Assembly: GCA_037976565.1 (NCBI GenBank)
Contig: CP137671.1
Location: 18,791,910-18,855,909 of the forward strand
DNA from: Mesocentrotus franciscanus
Lineage: Eukaryota; Echinodermata; Echinoidea; Camarodonta; Strongylocentrotidae
Direction of reading: 5' to 3'
Length of the DNA: 64,000 bases
Made by a program: the position numbers and the translations under genes. This document shows positions 38,332 to 50,779 of this stretch, piece by piece. Within the stretch, counting starts at the first letter, position 1; every line of letters begins with the position of its first letter. A model generated the notes under the pieces. That model was given only the letters and a program-made list of their open reading frames with translations, had not been told where the DNA came from and did no database searches.

Positions 38332-38400
38332 CTGTGTTATTAGATGATCGGCCGCGTAGTGTAGCAAATCTCCTAATGAGCTTGTACATAGGCGCTGGAT
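38332..38400 (-). pseudogene. short copy of the unknown LLHYAADHLIT frame
   Basis: About 60 bp matching 42000-42053 in the same reading frame (RLCTSSLGDLLHYAADHLIT), then diverging to a stop. It follows a CATCCAG acceptor-like site and abuts the right end of the TA-flanked element at 37874-38323. Confidence 0.3.
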
Positions 38401-38832
38401 GTGAATGTGCATCCACAGAGTTGGATGAGTGTGTTAATGCTGATTTACTTTTAAGTGTTCAGATACATATATCGCCGGTATATTGTTACATTATAATGAA
38501 ATGATGAGTTTTGTACATAGGTGTGTACTATTTCAATGTTTTACGTTTACACTTTAGAATGTATAAAATCGGTAGAATAATAGGATTACTTTTATGATAT
38601 GAATGAACGCCTCATGAAATGGTAGTGTGTGTGGATACCCATTTCACAACAAGGATGTGAACAAGCCTGTAGCCACTTGCTTGGACTTACTCTAGCGAAG
38701 TGTACACATGGTACCCAAGTTGTTTATTAAACAGGACCTTTGTTCTAAAAGAGGGAATGTGTGGCACCTCTGATTGATAAGCTACAGATAAACTATTGTG
38801 GTCAAGCAAGGGAGAGATTATCTCTCCTCCAC

Positions 38833-40140
38833 CAGTTGCATCCAAACACGCCAAAAAATGCCAAACCGGAGCCTGACCGCGATGTTTCAGTGATGTTACC
38901 AAGGCAACTACGCTTTACCGGCAAAAATGCCAAGCCCGAAACATTCCAAACTGAACTGTGATTTTTTGGCGTGTTTTGGCGTGTTTGGCGAGTATGAACG
39001 CTCGCAGCTGAAACATCGCGATGTTTGGTCACCTGACTTTAGAAGCGGGGCTAGCTGTCGTCCTTGAAGAAAATGATAGAACGATAAAAACAAAGAATAA
39101 CATAAGGGAAGGTGATAGAAGGAAAAAACAATGAATAACATAAGGAAAGACAGAAAGAGAAAGTGATAGAATTATAAAAACATAGGATTACATAAGAGAA
39201 GGTGAAAGAAGGAAGAAACAAAGAATGACATAAAGAAAGACAGAAAGAGAAAGCCGAATGATAAAAACAAAGAATAACATAAGAGAAGGTGATAGAAGGA
39301 AAAAACAATGAATAACATAAGGAAAGACAGAAAGAGAAAGTGATAGAATGATTAAAAAAAAAAAAACATTAGAGCAGGTGATAGAAGGAAGAAACAAAGA
39401 ATAACATAAAGAAAGACAGAAAGAGAAAGTAATAGAATGATAAAAACAAAGAATAACATAAGAGAAAGTGATAGAAAGAAGAAAGAAAGAATAACAGAAG
39501 GAAAGACAGAGAAAGTGATAGAATAATAAAACAAATAATAACATAAGGGAAGGTGATAGAAAGAAGAAACACAGAATAACATAAGGAAAGACAGAGAGAG
39601 AAAGTGATAGAATGATAAAAACGAAGAATTACATAAGATCAGGTGATAGAAAGAAGAAACAAAGAATAACATAAGGAAAGACAGAAAGAGAAAGTGATAG
39701 AATGATAAAAACAAAGAATTACATAAGAGAAGGTGATAGAAGGAAGAAACAAAGAATAACATAAGGAAAGACAGAAAGCGCATTACTAGTCCAGATTCAG
39801 TCCGTTCTTTGTTTTTATTCATCTATTCAAGGAGTTATCACATGCATCGATCCCACACACAGTGCGCTCTCTCCACTGATCGCGCTATCCCCCAAATTTC
39901 CGTCCACACGAGACCTCAGAATGAGAGGAATGGAATGTCTGCTTTCAACGTTGAGGGTGTGTTATTTTATCAGCTGATTGGGTGCGCGACACGGAAACGG
40001 TACAGAGGCTGGACTAGCGCATTACCAACCAAAATACGCCAAAACATCACTAAGCTATTCAGTCGGTGATGTTTCCGCACAAGTGTAAACAGGTGCGCGA
40101 AACATCGCGATTTTTCGAAATGAAGTATTTGACAGTATAA
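38833..40140. mobile_element. expanded second copy of the TA MITE
   Basis: The left part (38833-39068) and right part (40018-40140) match 37874-38323. Between them is a 90-bp-period satellite (39073-39785) and about 230 bp of unrelated sequence. A third right end occurs in the tandem duplicate at about 40541-40663. Confidence 0.75.
39073..39785. repeat. 90-bp-period purine-rich tandem array
   Basis: About eight units marked by CAGAAAGAGAAAGTGATAGA recurring at about 39151, 39241, 39331 and 39417, and on to 39774. Each unit holds two related halves (AACAAAGAATAACATAAG). Frames read through it on the - strand are repeat artefacts. Confidence 0.9.
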
Positions 40141-40985
40141 ATGATAGTAATTTAATTAGGCCCAAGCTTATATTCATATTTTCTTTATGCAAGAGAGGGA
40201 GAGAGAGAGAGAGAGAGGGGGGATATATTAACTGACATTTCCCGTGTACAACCATTAATTGCATCCTTTTCAATATGATTCAATTCGCTGCCAATATTCA
40301 TAATCTGAATATGGTCAATCCAATTAATACACCAACGCTGTTAACCGCATCCATCGTTCCAACCATAGACCATATGCCCAAACACCATATTGATCAAATA
40401 TGGAAAGTTTCCAAATAAAATTCGAATACAAAAAATAAATTAACAAATCATAAATTCTCTGTGACTGACTATTGAGAGTGTGTTATTTTATCAGCTGATT
40501 GGGTGCGCGACACGGAAACGGTACAGAGGCTGGACTAGCGCATTACCAACCAAAATACGCCAAAACATCACTAAGCTATTCAGTCGGTGATGTTTCCGCA
40601 CAAGTGTAAACAGGTGCGCGAAACATCGCGATTTTTCGAAATGAGGTATTTGACAGTATAAATGATAGTAATTTAATTAGGCCCAAGCTTATATTCATAT
40701 TTTCTTTATGCAAGAGAGGGAGAGAGAGAGAGAGAGAGGGGGGATATATTAACTGACATTTCCCGTGTACAACCATTAATTGCATCCTTTTCAATATGAT
40801 TCAATTCGCTGCCAATATTCATAATCTGAATATGGTCAATCCAATTAATACACCAACGCTGTTAATCGCATCCATCGTTCCAACCATAGACCATATGCCC
40901 ATACACCATATTGATCAAATATGGAAAGTTTCCAAATGAAATTCGAATACAAAAAATCAAAATTCTCTGTGACTGACTATTTTCT
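39951..40985. repeat. tandem duplication, 521-bp unit
   Basis: About 39951-40471 and 40472-40985 are nearly identical; both contain the right end of the TA MITE, a (GA)n tract and the same 72-codon chance frame. Few differences, so the duplication is recent or an assembly duplication. Confidence 0.88.
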
Positions 40986-41154
40986 GAGGGACCAGCCACC
41001 GAACATCCATATTTGTACAGGTGCATCTGTGCATCTGATTTATATCCTTCATCAAGAAATGAACAGCTAAAAATGTAAACTATAGAAAATTACATCAGAC
41101 ATCAAGTATCAATGCACACCTTTGTCCAAAATACACACAAAGCCACGCATCAAC

Positions 41155-41205
41155 ACACACACACATACACACACACACACTCACACACACACACACACGC
41201 ACACT
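41155..41205. repeat. (CA)n microsatellite
   Basis: Interrupted CA dinucleotide run. Confidence 0.95.
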
Positions 41206-41831
41206 GTGCTTGCACAGAGAGATGCCCATTCCACAGTGGCTATGTGTTTTTATTGGGGGGGGGGCGGGGGTTGATTTAGTTGATGTTATTTTAATTTGGA
41301 ATGTTATTTTTTTATTTTTCCCTCAACAAACAAAATCGAACACATTAATTGCACAATTAAGATGCCAAAATTGTGCAAAATTATATTACATGAGACCTAA
41401 TACAATTATACTTATAAATAAAAGTAATAGCTTATATTTGATACATGTAAAAAAGCACAGTAGGTCCTACTTCCACAATGATTTATTATTACATTTCCTT
41501 TAGAATAGAAAAAGGATACTTCTGTTATTGTGAGAAGAAATAGATCATACAATCATGTAGTCGTTAAAAAATGAAAAGAACCTAAATCGTAACAGAAAAG
41601 ATAATAAAAACAACGACATGAGACAAGAGATGCGTGGTTCCCTTCCTCCTTCTAGCTTTTCTCGCACACTCCCCTTATTCCCCCCTAAAAAAATTAAAAA
41701 AGATAACATAGATATTACACCTTACACAGATTCCACACACACATTTTAAATTGAACATAGTGTTCAAATACACGCTGGTGTAATAAATATGACCTCAGAA
41801 CACGTTGTTTGATTATTTTTTATCAAAACTT

Positions 41832-42053
41832 TTAATCATCGTCAATGATATCATTCAAGCATCTCCTTTTTTTTAACGTTCTTGTCTGTGTATTTACTAC
41901 AGCTAGATTTCGTATTGTTTGATAGATTGAGTAGATATCGAAGCCTGCCTTCTGTAACCGACAAGTCACCGCATTCATGTAAAATTCTCTTCGACTCGGT
42001 GTTATGAGATGATCGGCCGCGTAATGTAGCAAATCTTCTAATGAGCTAGTACG
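41832..42053 (-). CDS. unknown repeated C-terminal exon-like frame
   Basis: An open frame from about 42053 to a TAA, containing SSLEDLLHYAADHLITPSRR, YMNAVTCRLQKAGFDIYSIY and a basic-then-acidic tail RRCLNDIIDDD. A shorter copy in the same frame is at 38400-38332. The family is not recognised. It may be a terminal exon of a multicopy gene or part of a transposon product. Confidence 0.3.
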   Translation of the reverse strand, partial: RTSSLEDLLHYAADHLITPSRREFYMNAVTCRLQKAGFDIYSIYQTIRNLAVVNTQTRTLKKRRCLNDIIDDD

Positions 42054-42393
42054 TAGGCGTGTTATATGAGTGGAGGTTTTTTTCCCTTTTTGTTAAAGAC
42101 CTAATCTCCCATTGAGTTTCTACATGTGTTATGTCTCGATCAAAGTGGCATATTACCTAATTCGTCTCCTTGACGAATTCAATGTCTAGTTTAATTTTAA
42201 TTTTGAATGACGCTCATATTGAATATGTCTGTACTGAATGTTGCATTGATTATATTCACCAATATAGTAGAAGTTTGCATGAACAAAGAAGGTAGAAGGA
42301 ATAATAGTTCATGCTCTATTCAGCACGTTAACAATGAAGAATTCTTTGCACGATATTGAATCAAACTTTGCTCTCTTTTAAAAAAAACGTGCA

Positions 42394-42809
42394 TTAAAGG
42401 TAAAGACCAGTTTTGGAAACGCCCCTCTCAAAAAAATAATGGAAGCTCTCATTACCAATCATGTGAAAGAATATGTTTTGACTAATACGTGATGATACAA
42501 ATCTTGCCGGGAAAGTCGGGAAAGCGCCTACTAATTGATATATTTGGTAAATTATTATATCTATTGGGACCAAATAGATATCGCGCACGTGGTCGCGTAG
42601 TCCCATATACATCTTTCTGTGTACAGTGCTTGTAACTTTACCAAGACTGGGCCAAATTTCTAATCATTTTGATGATTCCAGAACCTTGCAGTACACACCA
42701 ATACTTATATGCTAGATGATCAACCTTTTCTGATCGATTCCACAATGTTTCTTTCACAATGTTTCTTTCACAATGCAATCGCATGACCAGAACTGGCCTT
42801 TATCTTTAA
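42394..42809. mobile_element. TTAA-flanked MITE, family A copy 2
   Basis: Termini AGGTAAAGACCAGTTTTGG and its near-complement, with TTAA on both sides. Near its right end GTTTCTTTCACAAT is repeated in tandem. About 740 bp right of it is the relic first exon at 43550. Confidence 0.85.
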
Positions 42810-43549
42810 CCACGATTGACGTACTTCGAATTCCGAGGTCATACACAATGTACAACCCAACGTTTCAATGTTGAAAGGGAACGAACCAGATAGTGGAGTA
42901 TGTATTTTAAAGTCTCGCACCCAGGCAGGCATGCGTTATTTGTTCTTTTGAAACAACATTATTCTATGTTACAGCAGTAACCGTATTAACATAGAGGACA
43001 TTGCATCTAGGCATCTAGGCAAATGTTGTGATATCTCTTTGATTATATTGATCGGAGTGCGACTACTCCTTACTCATAATCTTCATTTGTTAGATTTTGT
43101 CACGGCATATTTCGTTTATAACCTCAACCAAAAGAGACTCGCTCGCTCTTAAAATACCGGCCAACATCGCATGCCCTTTAGAGCGTCGCTTTTCCATTGG
43201 CCTCCGCACGTTTACCATGTACCGGTTTAAAGCTTTTTAAAGGGAAATCTGTTTGCTTTTCAAGCCTGCAGGAGAAAAGCATCACAATTTTATGGAGAAT
43301 TACCACTTAAAACCGAGTTTGGACGTGCTTCCATATTTGTTATTAATCAATACAATGTTCTTCACAATTAAGCCAAAGTTGACGATTTTAGCGCCTTAGG
43401 GCAACAGGGCTAAATTAAGCCATGGTAACAATAGTGGCTTTTTGTGCCTTGAGCACACACACATATATATATATATAGTGATGGGCGCAATATTGTAACT
43501 ATTAGTATTATCATCAAAATAAGTAGAAGGTATTGAATTATATGCTCAC

Positions 43550-43702
43550 GACACACCAATGATCGACGGAAGCGGTCAGGAAAAGTGGGATAATTGCTAT
43601 CCAAGAATTAAAGAAACTATGGAAAAACGTTATGGCTAACACCCTCCTCTAGAAGGGACCAAAATCACCTACATCCTTGAGGAGATCGTCAAGCTTAAAC
43701 AT
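43550..43702 (-). pseudogene. SLC22 first exon copy (1c) with in-frame stop
   Basis: A third - strand first exon of 51 codons. It starts MFKLDDLLKDVGDFGPF and ends TASVDHWCV at a GTGAGC donor. Codon 18 (43651-43649) is TAG where the other copies have CAG. No downstream exons 2-5 of this copy are visible at lower coordinates before those at 5.4 kb. It points away from the intact + strand gene, whose start is 2.5 kb to the right. Likely a relic of a lost third paralogue; a sequencing error or single-allele nonsense change is possible. Confidence 0.8.
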
Positions 43703-44346
43703 AGCTGAAGTTATGCGAGACGTACGCGCACGAAGGACTTTTTTGCTTCTTCGGTATATTTTCATTCTTTGTATATTGTCAATAAATCAAGTAATACTCA
43801 ACCTCTCACTGATTTAAATCAAGAGTCATTCATTGAATGAATATAGAGACATGCAGACATTTGTGTTGGGAATTTGTCCTGCAGCCCCCCTCCATCCATT
43901 TTCTACATCCACTTTGTCTTCCACTCACCCCTTTACAAACGCATTATTTATTATTAAGTGCCATCCGATTTAAGGTTGATGTTTTATCTTTTTACCGAAA
44001 TTTGTTAAGTGCTGCAAACTATTATTGAATAGATATTAGATGAATAATTAACAATAAAGGCAAAAGTGAGACAGGCATAAAGGGCGAATAAATATTTATG
44101 CATTGACACAATGAAGATGGAAACATTTTTGAATATAAAATATGGCTATAAATCTATCAATGTAAATGTTATATAATTGTGTATAGCGTGCAATTCACAT
44201 ATGTAGATCAATATTCATGCATTATTCCTACCCATATATCTTATATTCATCGTACAATAGGCACATTCTTTAGTCGAATTTCATACGGATAATTTACAAA
44301 GTTGCATAATTATACTGGATACCTGTAGATCCAATATTCTTCCTCT

Positions 44347-44378
<32 letters not shown>

Positions 44379-45383
44379 CCCTCTACACAGTAGTAATCTG
44401 TGTTCCTTTACCTTTCTCTTGATCTTCCATCCCTCTTCGTATCCAAATATGCCCCTCTCTTATCATTCCTGTAATATTGTTTATAATTTGTTAACAAATA
44501 TAAAATGGCATTGTAAACATGTTATACAGTGACTACCTCACATGAGCTGCTGGTCACTCTTTATACACGATTGTTTTTTTCTTTTAAAGAAATCTTGCTT
44601 TTAAGCTTATATTTCTCATTCCATTCATGCCCTCTTTGTACAAAGGGTATCATCTTTTTATAATAGCAAAGAGCATAATTGTTTCATCATTTTTGTGTGT
44701 CTGTGTGATGTCTCCGTCTATTAATTACTATACACTGTCAATGTTTCATAACAGGAAATCAAGGACTTCTTATCAATGTCTATATATGTGTACATCATTA
44801 ATTAATTAAAAGAGCTGATAACAGTTGATTGCCATTACAACATACAGTTTTCTATTTAAAAGTAAAACTAATGATGGTTATATGATATCATACTACTAAA
44901 TCCTAGAGCCTAATCAGGTGATTTGTCAAACGCTGTCACTTGTGATTCATTTATTGAGACTACCACATATGTGTTTCATGAAAAAGTGTGTACTTTCCTA
45001 CGAGTTTTAAGTACGCAATGCGCAGCAGTACATGTAGAGGTTAATGCGTTTGCCTGAGGGTTAATACATTGTGTAGCACTGCGCCTTGATACACGTTTAT
45101 CTCTGTATGCGCTCTAAAGTAACCCTATTAAATGTGATTAAATGTTGGATTTATATTTTGTCAGTGCAAATGACAGGAAGTGATCTTGAAAATATATTTT
45201 TCTACATCAAAGAACAAGGATCTAGATTTGTTTTGTTATAAAACATGTGATGCTTGTTTTCATTCGTTCATTACCTTTTACAGACTATTCAAATGGTATG
45301 AATATGAAAAAAAGCGTAGCAATCAGGAGGGTGCTGGACCTGGATGGGTGCACCTCAGTGATAAAGTTAAAATAATGAATCGG
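43703..45383. other. intergenic between relic first exon and SLC22 (+) gene
   Basis: Head-to-head spacer with a short (CT)n near 44350. A promoter for the + gene is expected between 45683 and 46190 but no core element could be picked with confidence. Confidence 0.45.
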
Positions 45384-45636
45384 AGGACAGACAGAAAGAC
45401 AGAGAAAGAACGAGATAGGGGCAGAGAGAGAGAGAGAGGGGGGGGGCAGAGACAGAGACAGAGAGAGAGAGAGATAGAGAGAGACAGAGGGGAGAGTTAA
45501 GACAGACAGACAGACAGAAAAACATACAAAGAGAGAGAGAGAGAGAGAGAGAGATAGAGGGAGAAAGACAGGGAGAGAGGGAGAGACAGGAGGAGAGAGA
45601 GAGAGGAGAGAGAGACAGACAAACACATGAACTGAC

Positions 45637-45677
<41 letters not shown>

Positions 45678-45682
45678 AGGTA
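45384..45682. repeat. 300-bp GA-rich array
   Basis: (GA)n with GACA interruptions and two poly-G knots, about 510 bp before the SLC22 (+) start codon. Strand-asymmetric mirror sequence of the type that can form triplexes. Confidence 0.9.
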
Positions 45683-46190
45683 GAGGCAAATTTAAATTAT
45701 TTTATACGGAAAAAAGTACTGTTTTGTTCATGTGAAATGTTCGAACAGAAACACAAACACGACATACTTCTGATAGACGATCCAATATCTTAGATGTTTA
45801 GAGGTATGACAATGATTTGTTCAGGTGCCTCCGTAACAGTGACGCAATTGTGTAACTCATGTATGCCATAGTACACCCCCCTTTTACACACTCACACACA
45901 CACACAATAAATAAATGAATAGCTAAATATCAGCTTCTGATTTAGAGAAAATATGCATCCTTACATCATTCCGAACGTCTTTGAGGTCAAAACCTAACGA
46001 ATTGTGTATTTAACACTGTGTGAAGGAGATAGGACGATAGTATAGCAGATAAGACAAGAATAGATCAAAACAAGTTAATTACTAGCTACAAACGTACTGA
46101 CCAACGCTTAGAGAGGGACATCTTCCTCCACTTCAGCTTTCCTAAAATCTAACGTTCTTCACGGTTCTTGTGCTTGGTGTTTCACCAAAT

Positions 46191-46340
46191 ATGAAGTTTG
46201 ACGACATGTTAAAGAATGTTGGTGAGTTTGGGCCCTATCAACGCCGTGTCTACTGGATCTCTTTGATATTTAAGTTCACCGTTTCCTGGGCAACAATGAT
46301 ATCGGTCTTCATCAATGCCCCCGTCGACCACTGGTGTGCG
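46191..46340 (+). CDS. SLC22 (+) exon 1
   Basis: Fifty codons from the ATG at 46191. They encode the family N-terminus GEFGPYQRRV, the first membrane helix and the start of the loop ending VDHWCA. The donor is GTAAGA and the junction is phase 0. Same architecture as the three - strand first exons. Confidence 0.93.
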
Positions 46341-49300
46341 GTAAGAACATTAAGAAACACAAACAGCGATACTGACCTGTCCAACGGGCAAAATCAATCC
46401 TTCTGTAATAGTCTAACACAAAGAAAAAATGCAGTTTGAGCTAGAAATGAGCATAAGGCATAGGGCATACTAAAATTGACAAAAAATATCTATCTGAGAT
46501 AGATATGAACATACAGTTAACAACTAAATCAATCATACCCTTTGTAAATGTGATTTTTTTTTTTTCTTCTTCGAAACTCAACAATGAAAGTGGACTGGCA
46601 GAATTAGGGTCTTTGTTGAATACTTTCAGATGTAAGGTTCAATATTTCACCTTGTCAAGAAACATAAATCTGGACAAATCAATTGTTAATGTACTTAAAC
46701 CATTACAAAACTTGGTAAATAGTATATCATTTGCTATCAAATTTTGAAAAATCAGAGCCGAATACTATAAAGAGTGGCCAAAATAAAATGACACTTTTAG
46801 GTACTTTTCTTTACTGAAGAAAAAAGACTTGTTTGAATTAAGTAGTTTGTTACCGATTTTGCCTATTTAGCAATTATACCTTACCATTTTGTCGATAGGT
46901 CAATTGATTATTGGTTTTCTGAATAAAACCGATGGTCAAACATTTTTTTCTAAACCCGGCGAAAATCGTCTCTTTTCCCCATTTTAGTCATTACTGTAAA
47001 TGCCAGAACTTAAAAGTCTACTCATCATTTGATCCAAAAACAGTCAGATTAATTGTTGTTTCATCTACTGACCGATTAGTCTAACGGTCATTTATTTTGG
47101 TTTAAATAGTGATTCGTCTAATGTTCGTTTCATGTATTACTTCGATTTCCATTTGGTCAATTATTCTTGTGATATATTACTAGATTTCAAAAAAATAAGT
47201 TGAGACGAAATGTAATTAAACTGAAATATGAACCAAATCATGCCAGGACTGAATGGGCATTAGACGTAGCAGGTGTAAACCATTTAATGGTAGCCAAAAC
47301 GTATCATGGCCAAACGGTCAGAGACCAATTATACTTATTGGACCAAAGGTCATAAATATTTGCTGGCAATCTTAATAGGTTATCAGATTTAATAACTATT
47401 CTACAAATATTTGGACCTCGTGCCTACTGAATATACCGGGTGTAGAAAAAAAGAAATAGGCGAAATGGACTGATTGGTTCTGACCCATACGTACGATCCA
47501 TTACAACACACATCTGTAAAGGCCTGTTTTAAACCGGGTGCTGCGATAGGAAATGAAAAATATACGTAATTAACTAAATGATATCCAACCAGTGACTACA
47601 AACCATCACGAAATATACATCTAAAGGTATGTTTAAAGATACTATGTCCCTTTTGCAGCCAGCATCAAATTCTGTAGAACTTTGCAGGAATTATGAATGT
47701 GTTATGTAATGTCCTATCTGTGAAATTAAACGTTAGCAGTGTCCTAATATTCAAATTATGCAAGGAAACCCGTTTACTTGCTAGACTTCACTGTCAGACA
47801 CTTTTGAGTGACAGACCGACTTTTTTCTTCTCTGGTAATAACATACATAAAATGAGCTGTAAAAGGTATATGAGCATTTGTCTACATCAATAACCCACTT
47901 CTTGTAATGGCCAAAATTAAACTGATTGAATCTTTGCGCAGCACATAACGTACGACTATTCGGTACAATGGTCTGAAAATCAGCCTATAACTCACTGACT
48001 TGGTAACACTTAAGTCGATTCAAAAACTAATAGTGGTTTTTTTGCCCACTCAAAGACATTTTCAAGCCCCCCCCCCCTTTTTTTAGGGAAGTTCTAAATT
48101 AGTATTATCTTTCAAATGCCGTTGGAATTTAACCTTTTCATTTTTATGGCCTGCAAATGGGACAGAGTACCTTTAAGGCCCATCCCTGCAATTATGGCAT
48201 TATTTAAAAAATCAGGAAAAGGCATTCATAACCAGGATGAATTTCTTTTTGCATAGTGTAAAGCATGTTTAATAACTTTAATACGATTTGGATAATTTTT
48301 AAAGCCCCTCTAAAGTGTTGGGAGCCCCAAATTCGCCAAGAAGGCAACATTTCACTTAAATTGTACCATAATGTGAAAGAGGATGTCATTTATGACACAC
48401 CTCTGCAAAGATCCCTCCAATGTGTTTGAAGACAAATATTGATAACAGAATACATAATTTGGGTTTTCGGTTGTACGCAGAAGACCTAAATTTTGTATTC
48501 TTTCATCATTATTCGACTTCAAACACATTTGTTTCGAAAATCCTTGCAGAAATATGTCTTAAATGACATCCTCTTTCACATTATAATACAAGTTAAGTGG
48601 AATTTTGCTATTAAATATTTAGGGCTCCCAACACTTTAGAGGGGCTTTAAGCAAAACAATAAATATATATATTTATATATATATATATATATATATATAC
48701 AACTTTGTTCTTTGAAAACGTATGTATATCCTCTAGACCCCTGAATGGGGTCCTAGGTGTGAGCAATACGGGTTGTCAGAGGAAGCTTGTGCACTAGCCC
48801 AGAAGGAAGGTAGTATTCCATCAAACTACACGTCAGATGGTGAGCTGGAGTACGCCCAATGTGAGAAATATAACGTGTCAGGAGTGGGATTCTGGCCTGG
48901 GATTGATCCATCCAATTACAGCAGCGAAACGATGTCATGTGACAGTGGATGGGTATACGATGACAGCCAATACGACACGACAACAGTATCGGATGTAAGA
49001 TCTTATATTATGCATAATCCCCCAATACACACCTTTAATGAATACTTGCATATATTAATCAAATTGAACAATAAATGAATACACTCCCGTATGTTACAAT
49101 AATCTCCGGATGATAATTGTTTGCTTATTCGTGCAATACAGAATTATTTTTAATTTTAGTTATATTGATTGTACTGTATTGTAGTGTATTTATTCAGACA
49201 TTCAGTAAAAACAAAACATGTTCGGGGGATGCAGCAAAAAGGTTTGTAAAAACCCATAAAGGGCTGCATACCCAATGAAATGATAATAGTAATCGAATAT

Positions 49301-50748
49301 AACAAGATACATGATCATAAAAAACCGAGATAAAAAACAAAAAAATACATAGGTAAAATAGTAAAAAAAAAAAAAAAACACACAATCGAATTTTAGAGCA
49401 TGTAAACTTTAAACTGGTGACAGCAAATTATTAAAAATAAATTATCAGAGATTTGAGTATTAAATTGCACGAAGGTGTCATTATTAAGTATTATTATTTC
49501 AAACAGATTATGAGTAGATAAATGGGAAACTGACTAAATGAATATATTATGAGAGAAAAATAATAATATGATTTAAAGAAGAGGAAATCATGTAATTACT
49601 TATATCAATATATCCTTATATATGGAGATGGATCTTTAATGAGGTTTTAAAAGCTGAGAAAGTTGGACTATTTATTACATTGCATAGTAGCATGTTAAAA
49701 TCGTTGGCAGTTCTTACATAAAATGAGTTTTTGTAATAATCGGTTTTAGAAAAAGCTACAAATCGATGAATGAAGAATAACAATAATTTGTTCTACATTG
49801 CAATTACGTAATGATTTGTTTTGGTTAATCAGTGTGCATAAATTCCATTCATTACAAAGTGATGGTAGTAGTAAAATTCATTGAATAACTTCTTTAGCAC
49901 AAGATTTATAAATATTCTTTAAATCAAGTCATGAGTACTTGCTTTAATAGATTACAGGATTGCGTCCTTCAACCAGCAGGATACGCAAATAACTCTGCAA
50001 GGTATACAGGGGTGTTTCATAAAGCTGTTCGTAAAGTTACGCATGAATTTACGAACGACTTGAATATGAAGTGCCAGATAAGATGCCAAAAGTTTTTTCC
50101 TGATGTTTTAACAAAGTGTGACTATATGTCCAATAACCTCAATTAAATTATGGCAAAAAATATACTTTGCATTAAAAATGTTTGTTATAATAAGAATGTT
50201 AATCTACATCTGCACATTTCAACTTTAGTTGATGCATTTAAAAATGATTGAGCATCCCATTTGGCTTTTCATATATAAGTCATTCGTAAGGTCATGCGTA
50301 ACTTTACGAACAGCTTTATGAAACACCCCCAGATCCGATAAAAGTATATATATTTTGTTGGAATAGAAGTGTTTTCCAAGACTAGACTAATGCCTAACCG
50401 TGATTTGTTTTCTCCCCCACAACACGCACACAAGCAAAAGCGCACACACTCGTTGGTATCTTAGTTTACCTATCTAAACATTCCTAAATCTAATGTTATT
50501 AGAGGTATACACTGTTTATTAAAATATCTTTATTGAAGTTGCTTTTATCAATATTATTATTATATGTATTATTATTGTTATGCTCATTGTTATTATTGTT
50601 TATGATTTTATTATTATCTATCTATATCTACCAATCTATCTATTCAACCTTATATGCCCGTCTACCTATCTGTCTGCTTGTTTTCTTTCGTTTTCTTTGT
50701 TTTTCTTCTCTCTCTCTCTCTCTCTCTCCCTTCTCTCTCTCTCTCTCT

Positions 50749-50779
<31 letters not shown>

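Noticed and set aside
37871..38416. 181-codon open frame on the - strand
   Set aside because: It runs straight through the TA-flanked MITE and its flank; no family motif, and the sequence pattern is explained by the repeat.
39073..39785. CRISPR-like direct repeats
   Set aside because: Units are contiguous without unique spacers, and the genome is clearly eukaryotic with spliced genes.
39352..39822. 156-codon open frame on the - strand
   Set aside because: Periodic translation of the 90-bp satellite (repeating SFYHL/LMLFFVS-type words), not a gene.
40055..40794. Two identical 72-codon frames on the - strand
   Set aside because: They are the same chance frame carried by the 521-bp tandem duplication and cross a (GA)n tract.
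45285..45689. 134-codon Ser/Leu/Pro-rich frame on the - strand
   Set aside because: Translation of a (GA)n array.
46170..46190. Upstream extension of SLC22 exon 1
   Set aside because: The in-frame codon is GTG, not ATG; the ATG at 46191 fits the paralogous first exons.
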